Shown here in pieces: positions 46,791 to 55,339 of a DNA stretch of 64,000 bases. The notes under the pieces are model-generated. The model saw only the letters and a program-made list of their open reading frames with translations, ran no database searches and had not been told where the DNA came from. Numbering within the stretch: the stretch's first letter is position 1; every line of letters begins with the position of its first letter. Origin of the DNA: PALSA-555 sp963821325 (GTDB taxonomy: Bacteria; Actinomycetota; Acidimicrobiia; IMCC26256; PALSA-555); assembly GCA_963821325.1 (NCBI GenBank), contig CAWGDC010000003.1:248001-312000 (forward strand), in the 5' to 3' direction. Position numbers and translations under genes: made by a program.

Positions 46791-47737
46791 CCCGCGGCGT
46801 CCCACGTCTCGCGGACCTCGCGCCAGAGCGACGCGAGGCCCGCCTCGAGCCGCACCTGGGGCTCGTAGCCGAGCTGGCGGGCCCGGGTGGTGTCGACCGC
46901 GACGGCGCGCATCTCCCCGTCGCGCGCCGGGACGTGCTCAACCGAGAGCTCGACGGCCGTGGCGCCGCGTACCGCGTCGATCAGCTCGAGCACCGACACC
47001 GAGGCGCCCGAGCCGATCACGACCGTGCCCGTCCAGGTGTCCTCGAGCGCGAGCCGCACGGCGGCCGCCACGTCGCTCACATGGACGAAGTCCCGCCGCT
47101 GCTCGCCGTCGCCGTAGACCTGCAGGGTCGACCCGGCCAGGGCGGCGCGCATCAGCCGGGCGACCACGCTGTCCTTGGTGCGCATCATCCCGACGCCGTA
47201 CACGTTCGTGAACCGCAGCGTGCACCCCACGATCCCGTACGAGCCGCCGTACGCGGAGAGCAGCATCTCCGCCGCGGCTTTGGTGCCGCCATAGGGGGTC
47301 AGGGGGCCGAGGGGCGTGCGCTCGGTGATCACGCCGTCCGCGGCGTCGCCGACGACGGCGTTCGTCGAGGCCAGCACGAACTGTGGGACCCCGCGGCCCC
47401 GGGCCAGCTCGAGCAGGCCCGCGGTCACCGTGACGTTGTCCTCGAACACCTGGTCGGGAGCGCGCATCGACCCGACCACGGAGGTCGCCGCCGCGAGGTG
47501 CACGATCGCGGCGGTGCCTTCCGAGACGGCCTGGCACCGCACGTCGGGGTCCCGGAGGTCGCCGACGATCGCGGGGATGCCCGGGTCGCGCGGAGGGTTC
47601 CGGTCGACGACGGTGACCCGCCGTCCCGCGTCGCGCAGCGCCCGGACGACGGCGGTGCCGATGAAGCCGGCGCCGCCGGTGACGAGCACGGGCGACGTGG
47701 GCCTGGCGTCCTCCGGGACGCCGGGGTACGCCATCAC
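46787..47737 (-). CDS. NAD-dependent sugar epimerase/dehydratase (SDR, UDP-glucose 4-epimerase-like)
   Basis: An extended short-chain dehydrogenase of 316 residues acting on a nucleotide sugar. The Rossmann motif is VLVTGGAGFIGTAVV (GxxGxxG), the active site has ASTNAVVGD and the catalytic pair YGGTKAAAE (YxxxK), and TLRFTNVYGVGM is the substrate-binding strand. It starts at GTG/ATG (MMAYPGVPEDARP) overlapping the stop of the UDP-sulfoquinovose synthase gene, and its own stop overlaps the start of the glycosyltransferase fusion, so the three are one translationally coupled operon. Epimerisation, dehydration or reduction cannot be separated from sequence. Confidence 0.87.
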   Translation of the reverse strand: MMAYPGVPEDARPTSPVLVTGGAGFIGTAVVRALRDAGRRVTVVDRNPPRDPGIPAIVGDLRDPDVRCQAVSEGTAAIVHLAAATSVVGSMRAPDQVFEDNVTVTAGLLELARGRGVPQFVLASTNAVVGDAADGVITERTPLGPLTPYGGTKAAAEMLLSAYGGSYGIVGCTLRFTNVYGVGMMRTKDSVVARLMRAALAGSTLQVYGDGEQRRDFVHVSDVAAAVRLALEDTWTGTVVIGSGASVSVLELIDAVRGATAVELSVEHVPARDGEMRAVAVDTTRARQLGYEPQVRLEAGLASLWREVRETWDAAG

Positions 47738-48960
47738 CGCGACGCGGGCGGCCCGACGTTGACCTCGCTCCGGGGATCACCGGCGTGGAGGGGAGACGGC
47801 GGCCGCACGGGGTTCGAGGCGTGCCGCCAGTTGACGAGCGGGATCAGCGCGTCACGGTCGACGCGGTCCTGGTATCGCTCGACGATCCCGAACATGGACT
47901 CGATCAGGGTCTCCGACAGATAGTGCGGTTCGAGCCCCAGGTCGACGAGCGCCTGGTGGGTCACGTGGTAGTAGTGGTCCTCGGCCTCGACGCGCGGGTT
48001 GTCGACGAACTCGATGTCGGGCTCCCCCGGGTACGCGCCGGCCACGACCTTGGCCAGCTCGGCGACGCTCATCGTCTCGGTCAGCTGATTGAAGACGCGG
48101 TACTCGCCGTGGGCGGCGGGGTGCTCGACGGTGAGGCGGAGGCACTCCACGGTGTCTCGGATGTCGATGATGCCGCGCGTCTGGTTGCCGGACCCGTAGA
48201 CGGTGAGCGGCTCGCCCAGCACCGCCTGGATGATGAAGCGGTTCAGCACCGTGCCGAAGATGGCGTCGTAGTCGAGGCGGGTCGCCAGCCGCGGGTCGAG
48301 CGCGGTCTGCGCGGTGCGCTGCCCGTACACGATCCCCTGGTTGAGGTCCGTCGCGCGCAGGTCCCACGTGCGGCACGCGAACTCGATGTTGTGGCTGTCG
48401 TGCACCTTGGACAGGTGGTAGAAGGAGCCCGGTCGCTTCGGGAACAGAACGCGGTCCGACCGTCCGTTGTGCGTGATCTCGAGCCAACCCTCCTCGATGT
48501 CGATGTTCGGCGTCCCGTACTCGCCCATCGTCCCGAGCTTCACGAGATGGATGGAGGGATCGAGCTCCTGGATCGCGTACAAGACGTTGAGGGTCCCGAC
48601 GACGTTGTTGACCTGCGTCGCCACCGCGTGGGACCGATCGATCATCGAGTACGGCGCGGCGCGCTGCTCCGCGAAGTGGATGATCGTGTCCGGTTGGAAG
48701 TCACGGATCGCCGCGTAAACCTCGTCGGCGCGCTGCAGGTCGATGACGTAGACCCCGAGCTCCCGACCGGAGTACTCGTTCCACGTCTGGACCCGGGTGC
48801 GGAGCGTCTCGATGGGCACGAGGCTCTCAACACCCATCTCATGGTCGTAGGTGCGCCGCACGAAGTTGTCGCCGATGGCCAGGTCGTGGCCGAGGTCGGA
48901 CAGGTGCAAAGCGGTGGGCCAGCCCAGGTAGCCATCGCCGCCCAGTACGAGAACTCGCAT
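47734..48960 (-). CDS. sqdB: UDP-sulfoquinovose synthase
   Basis: Converts UDP-glucose and sulfite to UDP-sulfoquinovose, the head-group donor for sulfolipid or sulfated glycans. The 408-residue protein has the NAD motif GGDGYLGW at residues 7-14, the active-site KLGTMGEYGTPNIDIEEG with Thr144, and FYHLSKVHDSHN with Tyr181 and Lys185, matching the Thr-Tyr-Lys triad of plant SQD1 at a one-residue offset. HFAEQRAAPYSMIDRSHAV, RATDLNQGIVYG, GNQTRGIIDIRDTVEC and VEAEDHYYHVTH also match SQD1 from memory. It is first of three overlapping genes. The C-terminal tail after WRHASNPV is longer and unrelated. Confidence 0.93.
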   Translation of the reverse strand: MRVLVLGGDGYLGWPTALHLSDLGHDLAIGDNFVRRTYDHEMGVESLVPIETLRTRVQTWNEYSGRELGVYVIDLQRADEVYAAIRDFQPDTIIHFAEQRAAPYSMIDRSHAVATQVNNVVGTLNVLYAIQELDPSIHLVKLGTMGEYGTPNIDIEEGWLEITHNGRSDRVLFPKRPGSFYHLSKVHDSHNIEFACRTWDLRATDLNQGIVYGQRTAQTALDPRLATRLDYDAIFGTVLNRFIIQAVLGEPLTVYGSGNQTRGIIDIRDTVECLRLTVEHPAAHGEYRVFNQLTETMSVAELAKVVAGAYPGEPDIEFVDNPRVEAEDHYYHVTHQALVDLGLEPHYLSETLIESMFGIVERYQDRVDRDALIPLVNWRHASNPVRPPSPLHAGDPRSEVNVGPPASR

Positions 48961-49135
48961 CGGTCAGTCTCCGCTCATCGCGATCGTTGGGTCTTGTGGC
49001 GGTTCCAGAGACCGTGGACAGCCAAGCGGACCCGTGCGAAGCCTGCGTAGAGTCGGCGTGAAGATCCTGTGGAGGTCACGGTGTAACGACGGCGTAAAGA
49101 CGCCGCCTCCCCGTCGCCGGTCACCCGTCGCGGCG

Positions 49136-50456
49136 TTACCGACCCGGGATGCGGACCGTGACCCGGGTGCCGTGCCCCGGCTCGCTCTCCACGCTCACGT
49201 CGCCCCCGTGGGCGCGCGCGAGCTCGCTGCACGACGGTGAGCCCGATCCCGCTGCCGGCGACACCGCGGGCGCCCGACCCCCGCCAGAAGCGCTCGAACA
49301 CCCGACCCTGCTCGTTCGCCGGGATGCCAATCCCCGTGTCCGCGACGACGAGGCGGGCGGTGCGGTGGTCGCGGTCGACACTCACCGCGACCGCCCCTCC
49401 CGCCGGCGTGAACTTGAGCGCATTCACGAGCAGGTTGGAGGTCACCTGGTGCAGGCGCCGGGAATCGCCGCCGACCCGCGCCGGCCGCGTGTACAACGAG
49501 AGCTGCACCTCCGCTGACTCGAACTGCGGCGCGAAGTGCGCGACCGCGTCTTCGGCGATGTCGGCCAGGTCGACCTCGTCGAGCTTCAGCCGGGGGCCCG
49601 CGGCGTCCGCGGCGGCCAGCATCTCGAGATCCTCGACGAGCTTCGTCAGGCGCAAGATGTCGTCGTGTGCGGACGACAGCCGGGCAGGCGTCGTCGTGGT
49701 CACACCGTCGATCATGCTCTCGAGGGTGGCGCGGACGACGGTCAGCGGTGTGCGGAGCTCGTGCGCCACGTCGGCGACGAGCGTGCGTCGCATCTCGTCC
49801 TGCAACGCGACCGAGTCGGCCATGCGGTTGAACGCCACGGACAGCTCGGCGAGCTCGCCGCCCTTGCCGTCCTCGGCGACGCGGGCCGTCCAGTCGCCCC
49901 CCTCGACGGCCCGGGCCGTGAGGATGAGGTCACCGAGGGGTCGGGTGATCCGCCGCGCGACCGGGATCGACACGGCGAGGGCGAGCAGCGCGGCGAGGCC
50001 AGCACCGGCCACGATCGTGGCCAGGAGCGCGTTCCGCAGGTCGGTGACGGCTGCGGAGCGGGCCGCGAACGCGACCCGCACGGTGCCGACCCGGGTGCCG
50101 ACGTGCACGATGGGGGCCAGCCGGACGAGGCGGCCGTGCGGGCGCACCGGCCCGGCGACGATCCGACCATGGCTGTCGAGCACGTTGGCGCGGGCGCCGG
50201 CGTCCGTGGCGAGCGTGAGGGTGGCGTCGAGGTCGGCGTTCTTCCAGCCGCCGGCGTCGGTGTACGCGACACCGGCGGCGTGGGCCACGGCGGTGAGCGT
50301 GGCGGCCTGCTGTTGGGTGGTGAGGTCGGTGACGTCGCGCGACGATTCGACGAGCACGAGCACGCCGAACAGCAGGAGCGCACCGAGCGCCACGAGGAGG
50401 AACGCGCCGACGAGGCGGGCACCGAGGGAGCTCGGGAGTCGAAGGCGCTTACGCAT
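49136..50456 (-). CDS. Sensor histidine kinase (frameshifted near C-terminus)
   Basis: A membrane-bound two-component kinase of about 439 residues. An N-terminal helix (LVGAFLLVALGALLLFGVLV) and a second (ALLATIVAGAGLAALLALAV) flank an extracytoplasmic sensor of about 110 residues. A HAMP linker, the H-box VADVAHELRTPLTVVRATLE, the N-box LHQVTSNLLVNALKFTP and the G1 box VVADTGIGIP follow, then FERFWRG. One indel near 49,228 separates GSGIGLTVV from ELARAHGGDVSVESEPGHGT. ATG at 50456 overlaps the response-regulator stop, so the pair is coupled. It sits 175 bases upstream of sqdB on the same strand. Confidence 0.9.
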
Positions 50457-51144
50457 CGGGCGCCAGTCGGAGCCGATAGCCGGCACCGAGGACCGTCTCC
50501 ACGATCTCAGGTTGGCGCGAGTCCCGCTCGACCTTGCGCCGCAGGTTCTTCACGTGGGAGTCGATCGTCCGCTCGTATCCCTCGAACTCGAAGCCGCGGA
50601 CCTTGTTGATCAGCTCGTAGCGCGAGTAGACGCGTCCCGGCACGCGGGCCAACGCGACGAGGATGCCCCACTCGGTCGGCGTCAGTTCGACGGCGTCGCC
50701 GCGCACGAGGACCGCCCGTCGGTCGGCGTCGATGACCAGCTCACCCTCGCCGTACGACAGGGGACCCGGTCGGGCGACGTCGAACGCGGTGCGGCGCAGG
50801 ATCGCTTCGACTCGGAGGACGAGCTCGCGGGGACTGAACGGCTTCGTGACGTAGTCGTCGGCGCCGAGCTCGAGGCCGCGGATCCGGTCCTGCTCACTCG
50901 ACTTCGCGGTCAACATCACGGTCGGGACTGGCAGGAACTGGCGGATCTCGCGGGCGACGACCTCGCCGGGCACGTCGGGGAGCCGTAGGTCGAGCACGAG
51001 CAGGTCCGGGGTCGCTGACCGAGCGAGCTGAATGGCGTGCGCCCCCGACCCCGTCGACAGCACCTCGAGGCCGGCCCGTTCGAGGTACGACCGCAAGAGG
51101 TCGCGGATCTTCTCCTCGTCTTCCACCACCAGCACCGTGGCCAT
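50449..51144 (-). CDS. OmpR-family response regulator
   Basis: A 231-residue two-component regulator. The receiver has the acidic pocket VLVVEDEEKI, phosphoacceptor Asp52 in PDLLVLDLRLPD and Lys101 in DDYVTKPFSP. The C-terminal winged-helix domain has VELTPTEWGILVALARVPGR, SRYELINKVRG, RTIDSHVKNLRRKVERD and VLGAGYRL. ATG at 51144 starts MATVLVVEDEEKIRDLL. The gene overlaps the histidine kinase by 8 bases and follows gtrA with a 2-base gap. Target genes are unknown; the sulfoquinovose operon next door is an obvious candidate. Confidence 0.94.
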   Translation of the reverse strand: MATVLVVEDEEKIRDLLRSYLERAGLEVLSTGSGAHAIQLARSATPDLLVLDLRLPDVPGEVVAREIRQFLPVPTVMLTAKSSEQDRIRGLELGADDYVTKPFSPRELVLRVEAILRRTAFDVARPGPLSYGEGELVIDADRRAVLVRGDAVELTPTEWGILVALARVPGRVYSRYELINKVRGFEFEGYERTIDSHVKNLRRKVERDSRQPEIVETVLGAGYRLRLAPDA

Positions 51145-51146
51145 CG

Positions 51147-51581
51147 TCAGCGCTCCGCGTGGGGCGGGCCCGTGACGGCCGGGCCCCGCACCGCCGGTTG
51201 AGTGAACACCAGACGATCGAAGAGCACGAACTTCACGACGAACATCAGCCCAGTTGCGGCGATGTAGGCCCCGTCGACGGCGACCACAGACACCCAGTGT
51301 GAGACGTGGCGGGTCGCGGCGTCCACTGCGGCGCTCGCCCCCGCCGTGGCGACCAGGGTGGCGAGGACGATCAGGACGTACGGGCCGAGCTCTCGGCGCA
51401 GAGTGACGCGGCCGGCGTGCTCCCACGCCCAGCGGCGGTTCAGGATCCAGTTGGGGACCGCACCCGCGACGAAGGCCACCACCGCGGCCGGCCCGGCCGA
51501 CATGCGCGCCACGCCGACCAGGAGGGTCAGGGTGGCCTCACTGACGATGGCGGCGACCACGGAGCCCGCCGAGTAGCGCAC
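51147..51581 (-). CDS. GtrA-family membrane protein
   Basis: A 144-residue protein with four transmembrane helices: MRYSAGSVVAAIVSEATLTL, AAVVAFVAGAVPNWILNRRW (the N-W-x-L-x-R-x-W motif of the family), YVLIVLATLVATAGASAAVD and YIAATGLMFVVKFVLFDRLV. GtrA proteins help move or flip polyprenyl-linked sugars for surface polysaccharides. GTG at 51581 is used; an in-frame CTG about 30 codons upstream could give a longer N-terminus (HSIKTGHRLPLKTRVVR). It heads the regulator/sulfoquinovose run and ends 2 bases before the response regulator. Confidence 0.87.
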   Translation of the reverse strand: MRYSAGSVVAAIVSEATLTLLVGVARMSAGPAAVVAFVAGAVPNWILNRRWAWEHAGRVTLRRELGPYVLIVLATLVATAGASAAVDAATRHVSHWVSVVAVDGAYIAATGLMFVVKFVLFDRLVFTQPAVRGPAVTGPPHAER

Positions 51582-51663
51582 GACGCGGGTCTTCAGCGGC
51601 AGGCGATGGCCCGTCTTGATCGAGTGGAACCAGGCTCGGAGACCACGGGCCGGTGCAGGAACC

Positions 51664-52125
51664 TCAGGGACGCTCAGAGGACATCCCTACCAGGAAGATC
51701 GGGTGATCGGACGCGATGCGCCGCAACTCGTCGTCCGATGACTGGGCGCCGACGCCGTCGAAGAAGACGCCGACCTCCATCTTCCATCGGCGCAGGTAGG
51801 CACGCAGGATCTCGGGCTTGTCACCGTCGGGCACCTCCGTGGCCTGGAACGACTCGGCCCGCCGCCCGAGGCGCAGAGTGCCCTCGCCGGCGACCCGGAG
51901 GTTCCGGACCCACTCGGTGACGCCGCGCGGCGCGACGAGGTAGCGCTGCCCGTCATGCGTCAACAGGTTCACGGGCGTCTCCCGGAGCTGACCGGTCTTG
52001 CGTCCGCGCACCTGCAAGATCCGCGAGCCCCAGATGCTCACGCCCGCTCGGGTGGAGGCCGCGACGCCGCGATTGAAGATGTTCCGGGTGAACCAGCCCG
52101 GTCGCAGGTAGCGCTGCTCGGCCAC
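51664..52125 (-). CDS. Deazaflavin (F420)-dependent nitroreductase-family protein
   Basis: A split-barrel protein of 153 residues of the DDN/DUF385 type. LRPGWFTRNIFNRGVAASTR is followed by RILQVRGRKTGQLRETPVNL, the RGRKTG-R-TP string that binds the F420 phosphate in this family, then YLVAPRGVTEWVRNLRVAGE. Enzymes of this family reduce quinones or nitro compounds with F420H2 in actinobacteria. GTG at 52125 fits homologue length; the frame is open further upstream as a shadow of the divergent PAS gene. The substrate is unknown. Confidence 0.88.
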   Translation of the reverse strand: MAEQRYLRPGWFTRNIFNRGVAASTRAGVSIWGSRILQVRGRKTGQLRETPVNLLTHDGQRYLVAPRGVTEWVRNLRVAGEGTLRLGRRAESFQATEVPDGDKPEILRAYLRRWKMEVGVFFDGVGAQSSDDELRRIASDHPIFLVGMSSERP

Positions 52126-52186
52126 GACGCGATCCTCGCACGTCCGACACGCGTCGCCCGGTCCGGAATGGGCTGTAGGACACGAC

Positions 52187-54385
52187 ATGAACCGCTCAGG
52201 TCCACGCGGGAAGGCACCGACACTGTCTGGGGAGACCAGCGTGGTGACGTGGGATGCGATGACGGACGACGAGCAGGCGCAGCCATCTCGCGGCGGCGGG
52301 CCAGCGGACGCCCCGGCGATCGACGAACGGGCCGTCGCCGCCGTCGTCGACGCCCGGTTTCGGGCGCTCGTGCTGCGGTCGTCCGACATCACGACCGTCC
52401 TCGAGCCAGACGGGCAGTGGCGGTGGTCGAGTCCAGCGGGCAGTCGGGTGCTGGGGTATCCGGAGGACTTCCGGCCCGAGTCGGGGATCTTCTCGCTCGT
52501 GCATCCCGAGGACCTCGAGCCGGCGTTGCGGGCGTTCCAGGAGGTCGTAGACGGGATCCGTGGTCCCGACGACCCGATCGTGTTGCGGGTCCAGGCCGCC
52601 GACGCGACGTGGCGTCGGCTGGAGACCGTCGGGTCCAATCTCGTCGACGACGAGGCCGTCCGCGGGGTGGTCCTGAACTCCCGGGACGTCACGGAACGCG
52701 TGCAGGTCGAAGAGCAGCTGCGGGCGAGCGAGCGCCGGTTCCGAGCCGTGGTGCAGCACGCGTCGGATGTCGTCACGATCGCCGGTGCGGACGGCACGAT
52801 CGTCTACACGAGCCCTTCGATCGAGCGAGTGCTCGGGTACGGCCCGGACGAGCTGGTCGGCACCCAGACCCGCGACCTGATCCACCCGGACGACGTCGCC
52901 CCAGTCGAGGAAGCCGTCACCGAGCAGTTCCTCACCGACGCCCCAGAAGCACCCATCGAGTACCGGGTTCGACACCGGGACGGCTCCTGGCGCTTCGTCG
53001 AGGGCGTAATCACGAACCTCCTCGACGAGCCGGGAATCGGCGGCATCGTAGCGACGAACCGCGACGTCACCGAGCGGCTCGAAGCCGACGCGACGCTGCG
53101 GCTCACGCGAGAGCGGTTCGAGAACCTCGTGCAGCACTCGTCGGATCTCATCTCGATCGCCAACGCCGAAGGCGTCATCACCTACATCAGCCCCTCCGTC
53201 AAGCGCCTGCTCGGCTACGAACCCGAGGAGGTCACGGGCAGCGAGCGTCGCCCGCTGATCGACCCGGAGGACATCCCGCGCGTGGCCGCCGCGATCACCG
53301 ACGAGCGCGATCCCGACGCCGAGCCCACACGCGTCCAGTACCGGGCCCGGCACCGCGACGGGTCCTGGCGGGTCTTCGAAGGAGTGACCACCAACCTCCT
53401 GCACGAGCCGAGCATCGCCGGGTTCGTCACGAACGCCCGCGACGTCACCGAGCGCTACGCCGCCGAGCAGAAGGCGTCGCAGCTCACCGCGGTGCTCGAA
53501 CGCAGCAACGAGGTCGTCGTCCTGTCCGATCCCACCGGTGCGGTCGTCTACGCGAACCGGCGGGCGCGCGAGTTCTTCGGGATCGACGGTGCCCGCAACG
53601 TCACCGAGCTCTCGACCATCGAATCCCAAGAGCGGCTGCGCAGCGAGATCATGCCCTTCGTCCGCCGCCACGGCCTCTGGACCGGCGAGCTCGCCCTCCG
53701 CGCCACGCAGAGCACCGAAGTGCCCATGATCGCCACGCTGCAGGCCCATCGCGAGAACGACGAGATCGTCCTCGTCTCCACGATCGCCCACGACATCACC
53801 GAGCTCAAGAAGACTCAACACCGGCTGCATCATGAGGCGACCCACGACCCGCTGACCGGCCTCCCGAACCGTGTGCTCTTCAACGAGGTCGCCGAGCAGG
53901 CGCTCAGCCGGGCCGCCCGAGACCCCGCCACCACGGCCGTCATGTTCTTGGACCTGGACGGCTTCAAGGCCGTCAACGACTCCCTGGGTCACGACGCCGG
54001 GGACCGCCTCCTCGTCGAGGTCGCGCGGCGGCTTCGCGTCGCCGTCCGAGGCGGAGATGTCGTCGCCCGTCTCGGCGGCGACGAATTCTGTGTCCTCTGT
54101 GAGCGGATCGGCGGCGCACGCGAGGCACGCGATCTCGGCCGACGCCTGATCGACGCCGTCAGCAGCCCCTTGCGCCTCGAGGGCCGCGACGTCCGCGTCG
54201 CCACCAGCATCGGCGTCGCACTCGACGCCACCGGCACCGAGATGATCGGGAGCCTCGTCCGAGACGCCGACGTGGCGCTCTACCGCGCCAAGCACAACGG
54301 GCGCGGCCGGGTCGAGCTGTTCGCGGCGTCACCGGATCCCGATCTCACGCTCCCTTCGACATCCGCCAGCACCGACCCGACCTGA
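52187..54385 (+). CDS. Diguanylate cyclase with four tandem PAS domains
   Basis: A 732-residue cytoplasmic protein. PAS domains start near residues 55, 180, 305 and 430; the middle ones are recent-looking duplicates (VQHASDVVTIAGADGTIVYT; VQHSSDLISIANAEGVITYI), each followed by a PAC-like DVTER end. The GGDEF domain (about 555-715) has THDPLTGLPNRVLFNEVAEQ, the active-site GGDEF at about 630-634 in RLGGDEFCVL, and an RGGD inhibition site five residues upstream (RxxD). It should make c-di-GMP with product inhibition. ATG at 52187; a GTG about 18 codons on, after GGGGAG, is an alternative. It diverges from the F420-type gene. Confidence 0.92.
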   Translation: MNRSGPRGKAPTLSGETSVVTWDAMTDDEQAQPSRGGGPADAPAIDERAVAAVVDARFRALVLRSSDITTVLEPDGQWRWSSPAGSRVLGYPEDFRPESGIFSLVHPEDLEPALRAFQEVVDGIRGPDDPIVLRVQAADATWRRLETVGSNLVDDEAVRGVVLNSRDVTERVQVEEQLRASERRFRAVVQHASDVVTIAGADGTIVYTSPSIERVLGYGPDELVGTQTRDLIHPDDVAPVEEAVTEQFLTDAPEAPIEYRVRHRDGSWRFVEGVITNLLDEPGIGGIVATNRDVTERLEADATLRLTRERFENLVQHSSDLISIANAEGVITYISPSVKRLLGYEPEEVTGSERRPLIDPEDIPRVAAAITDERDPDAEPTRVQYRARHRDGSWRVFEGVTTNLLHEPSIAGFVTNARDVTERYAAEQKASQLTAVLERSNEVVVLSDPTGAVVYANRRAREFFGIDGARNVTELSTIESQERLRSEIMPFVRRHGLWTGELALRATQSTEVPMIATLQAHRENDEIVLVSTIAHDITELKKTQHRLHHEATHDPLTGLPNRVLFNEVAEQALSRAARDPATTAVMFLDLDGFKAVNDSLGHDAGDRLLVEVARRLRVAVRGGDVVARLGGDEFCVLCERIGGAREARDLGRRLIDAVSSPLRLEGRDVRVATSIGVALDATGTEMIGSLVRDADVALYRAKHNGRGRVELFAASPDPDLTLPSTSASTDPT

Positions 54386-54538
54386 CCACGCGTCGGGGTC
54401 GCGACCGCGCCTCCTTCGATCCGCGATGCCCGTGAGCGCTGCCACCATTGGGGCGCGCCGCCTCGAGGCGACGGTGAGAGCGACTGCGAGCTCGTAGAGG
54501 ACCTACCGTTCGGCGCGCAGATAAGAAGGAGGGGGGAC

Positions 54539-55300
54539 GTGCGCTTCGTGATGGTCCACGGCGGCTTCCACGGCGCCTGGTGTTGGGAACGTGTTATCCC
54601 CGAACTCGAGCGTCTTGGCCACGAGGCCGTCGCCGTCGATCTGCCCGGCCATGGCGAGCGGCGGCACGAGACGGCACCAACCACCTTCAAGGGTCGCACG
54701 GGGGCCATTCTCGAGGTGGTGCAGCCAGACGACATCCTCGTGGGCCATTCTGGCGGCGGGTTCGACATCACGCACGCAGCGGACGCGGTTCCGAACATGA
54801 TCGCCCACGTTTGCTACCTCGCTGCCGGTCTGCCACGAGAGGGACGGACCTGGCCCGAGGCCATCGCCATGCGAGCCGATGGCACGATGCGCGACTTCGA
54901 CGCCGCGGACCTGCTCGGGCACCTCAGGTTCGAGGAGGACGGCACGATGTCCGTCGCGACCGTCGAGGGCGCTCGAGAGAAGTTCTTCCACGATTGCGAC
55001 GACGAAACGGTGCTGTGGGCGTTTGAGCGGCTGTGCCCTGAACGAGGTGGTGAGACGTCGTCGACGCCGGTATCAGTGGCCAACTTCTGGGCCGCTGACC
55101 TGCCGCGCAGCTTTATCGTCTGCCTCCAAGACCGGGCGCAGCCAAGGTGGAGCGCAGATCTCGTGGCCCAGCGTCTCGGCGTGGAGCAACTCGCGATCGA
55201 TACGTCGCACTCGCCGTTCCTCAGCCGCCCACGCGAGTTCGCCGAGCTCCTGGTCCACGCCACGACGACGACTCCGATCGGACCGCTGGACCCGGGGTGA
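54539..55300 (+). CDS. Alpha/beta hydrolase (esterase, EstC/salicylate-esterase-like)
   Basis: A 253-residue serine hydrolase. The oxyanion motif is VMVHGGFHGAWCW, the nucleophile elbow VGHSGGGFD with Ser71, and the C-terminal His lies in AIDTSHSPFLSRP. The small size and HGGxHGAWCW start match the plant methylesterase / EstC family. GTG at 54539 is fixed by AAGGAGG six bases upstream. It stands alone on the plus strand and converges with the sugar-isomerase-like gene. Substrate unknown; small aromatic or acyl esters are typical. Confidence 0.86.
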   Translation: MRFVMVHGGFHGAWCWERVIPELERLGHEAVAVDLPGHGERRHETAPTTFKGRTGAILEVVQPDDILVGHSGGGFDITHAADAVPNMIAHVCYLAAGLPREGRTWPEAIAMRADGTMRDFDAADLLGHLRFEEDGTMSVATVEGAREKFFHDCDDETVLWAFERLCPERGGETSSTPVSVANFWAADLPRSFIVCLQDRAQPRWSADLVAQRLGVEQLAIDTSHSPFLSRPREFAELLVHATTTTPIGPLDPG

Positions 55301-55339
55301 ACTCCGGGTAAGGAACATGATGCGGTCGAGTTGTCGGGC

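Noticed and set aside
52196..54295. A 699-codon minus-strand open frame opposite the PAS/GGDEF gene
   Set aside because: Repetitive Val/Asp/Gly/Arg translation that mirrors the PAS repeats; no domain recognised.
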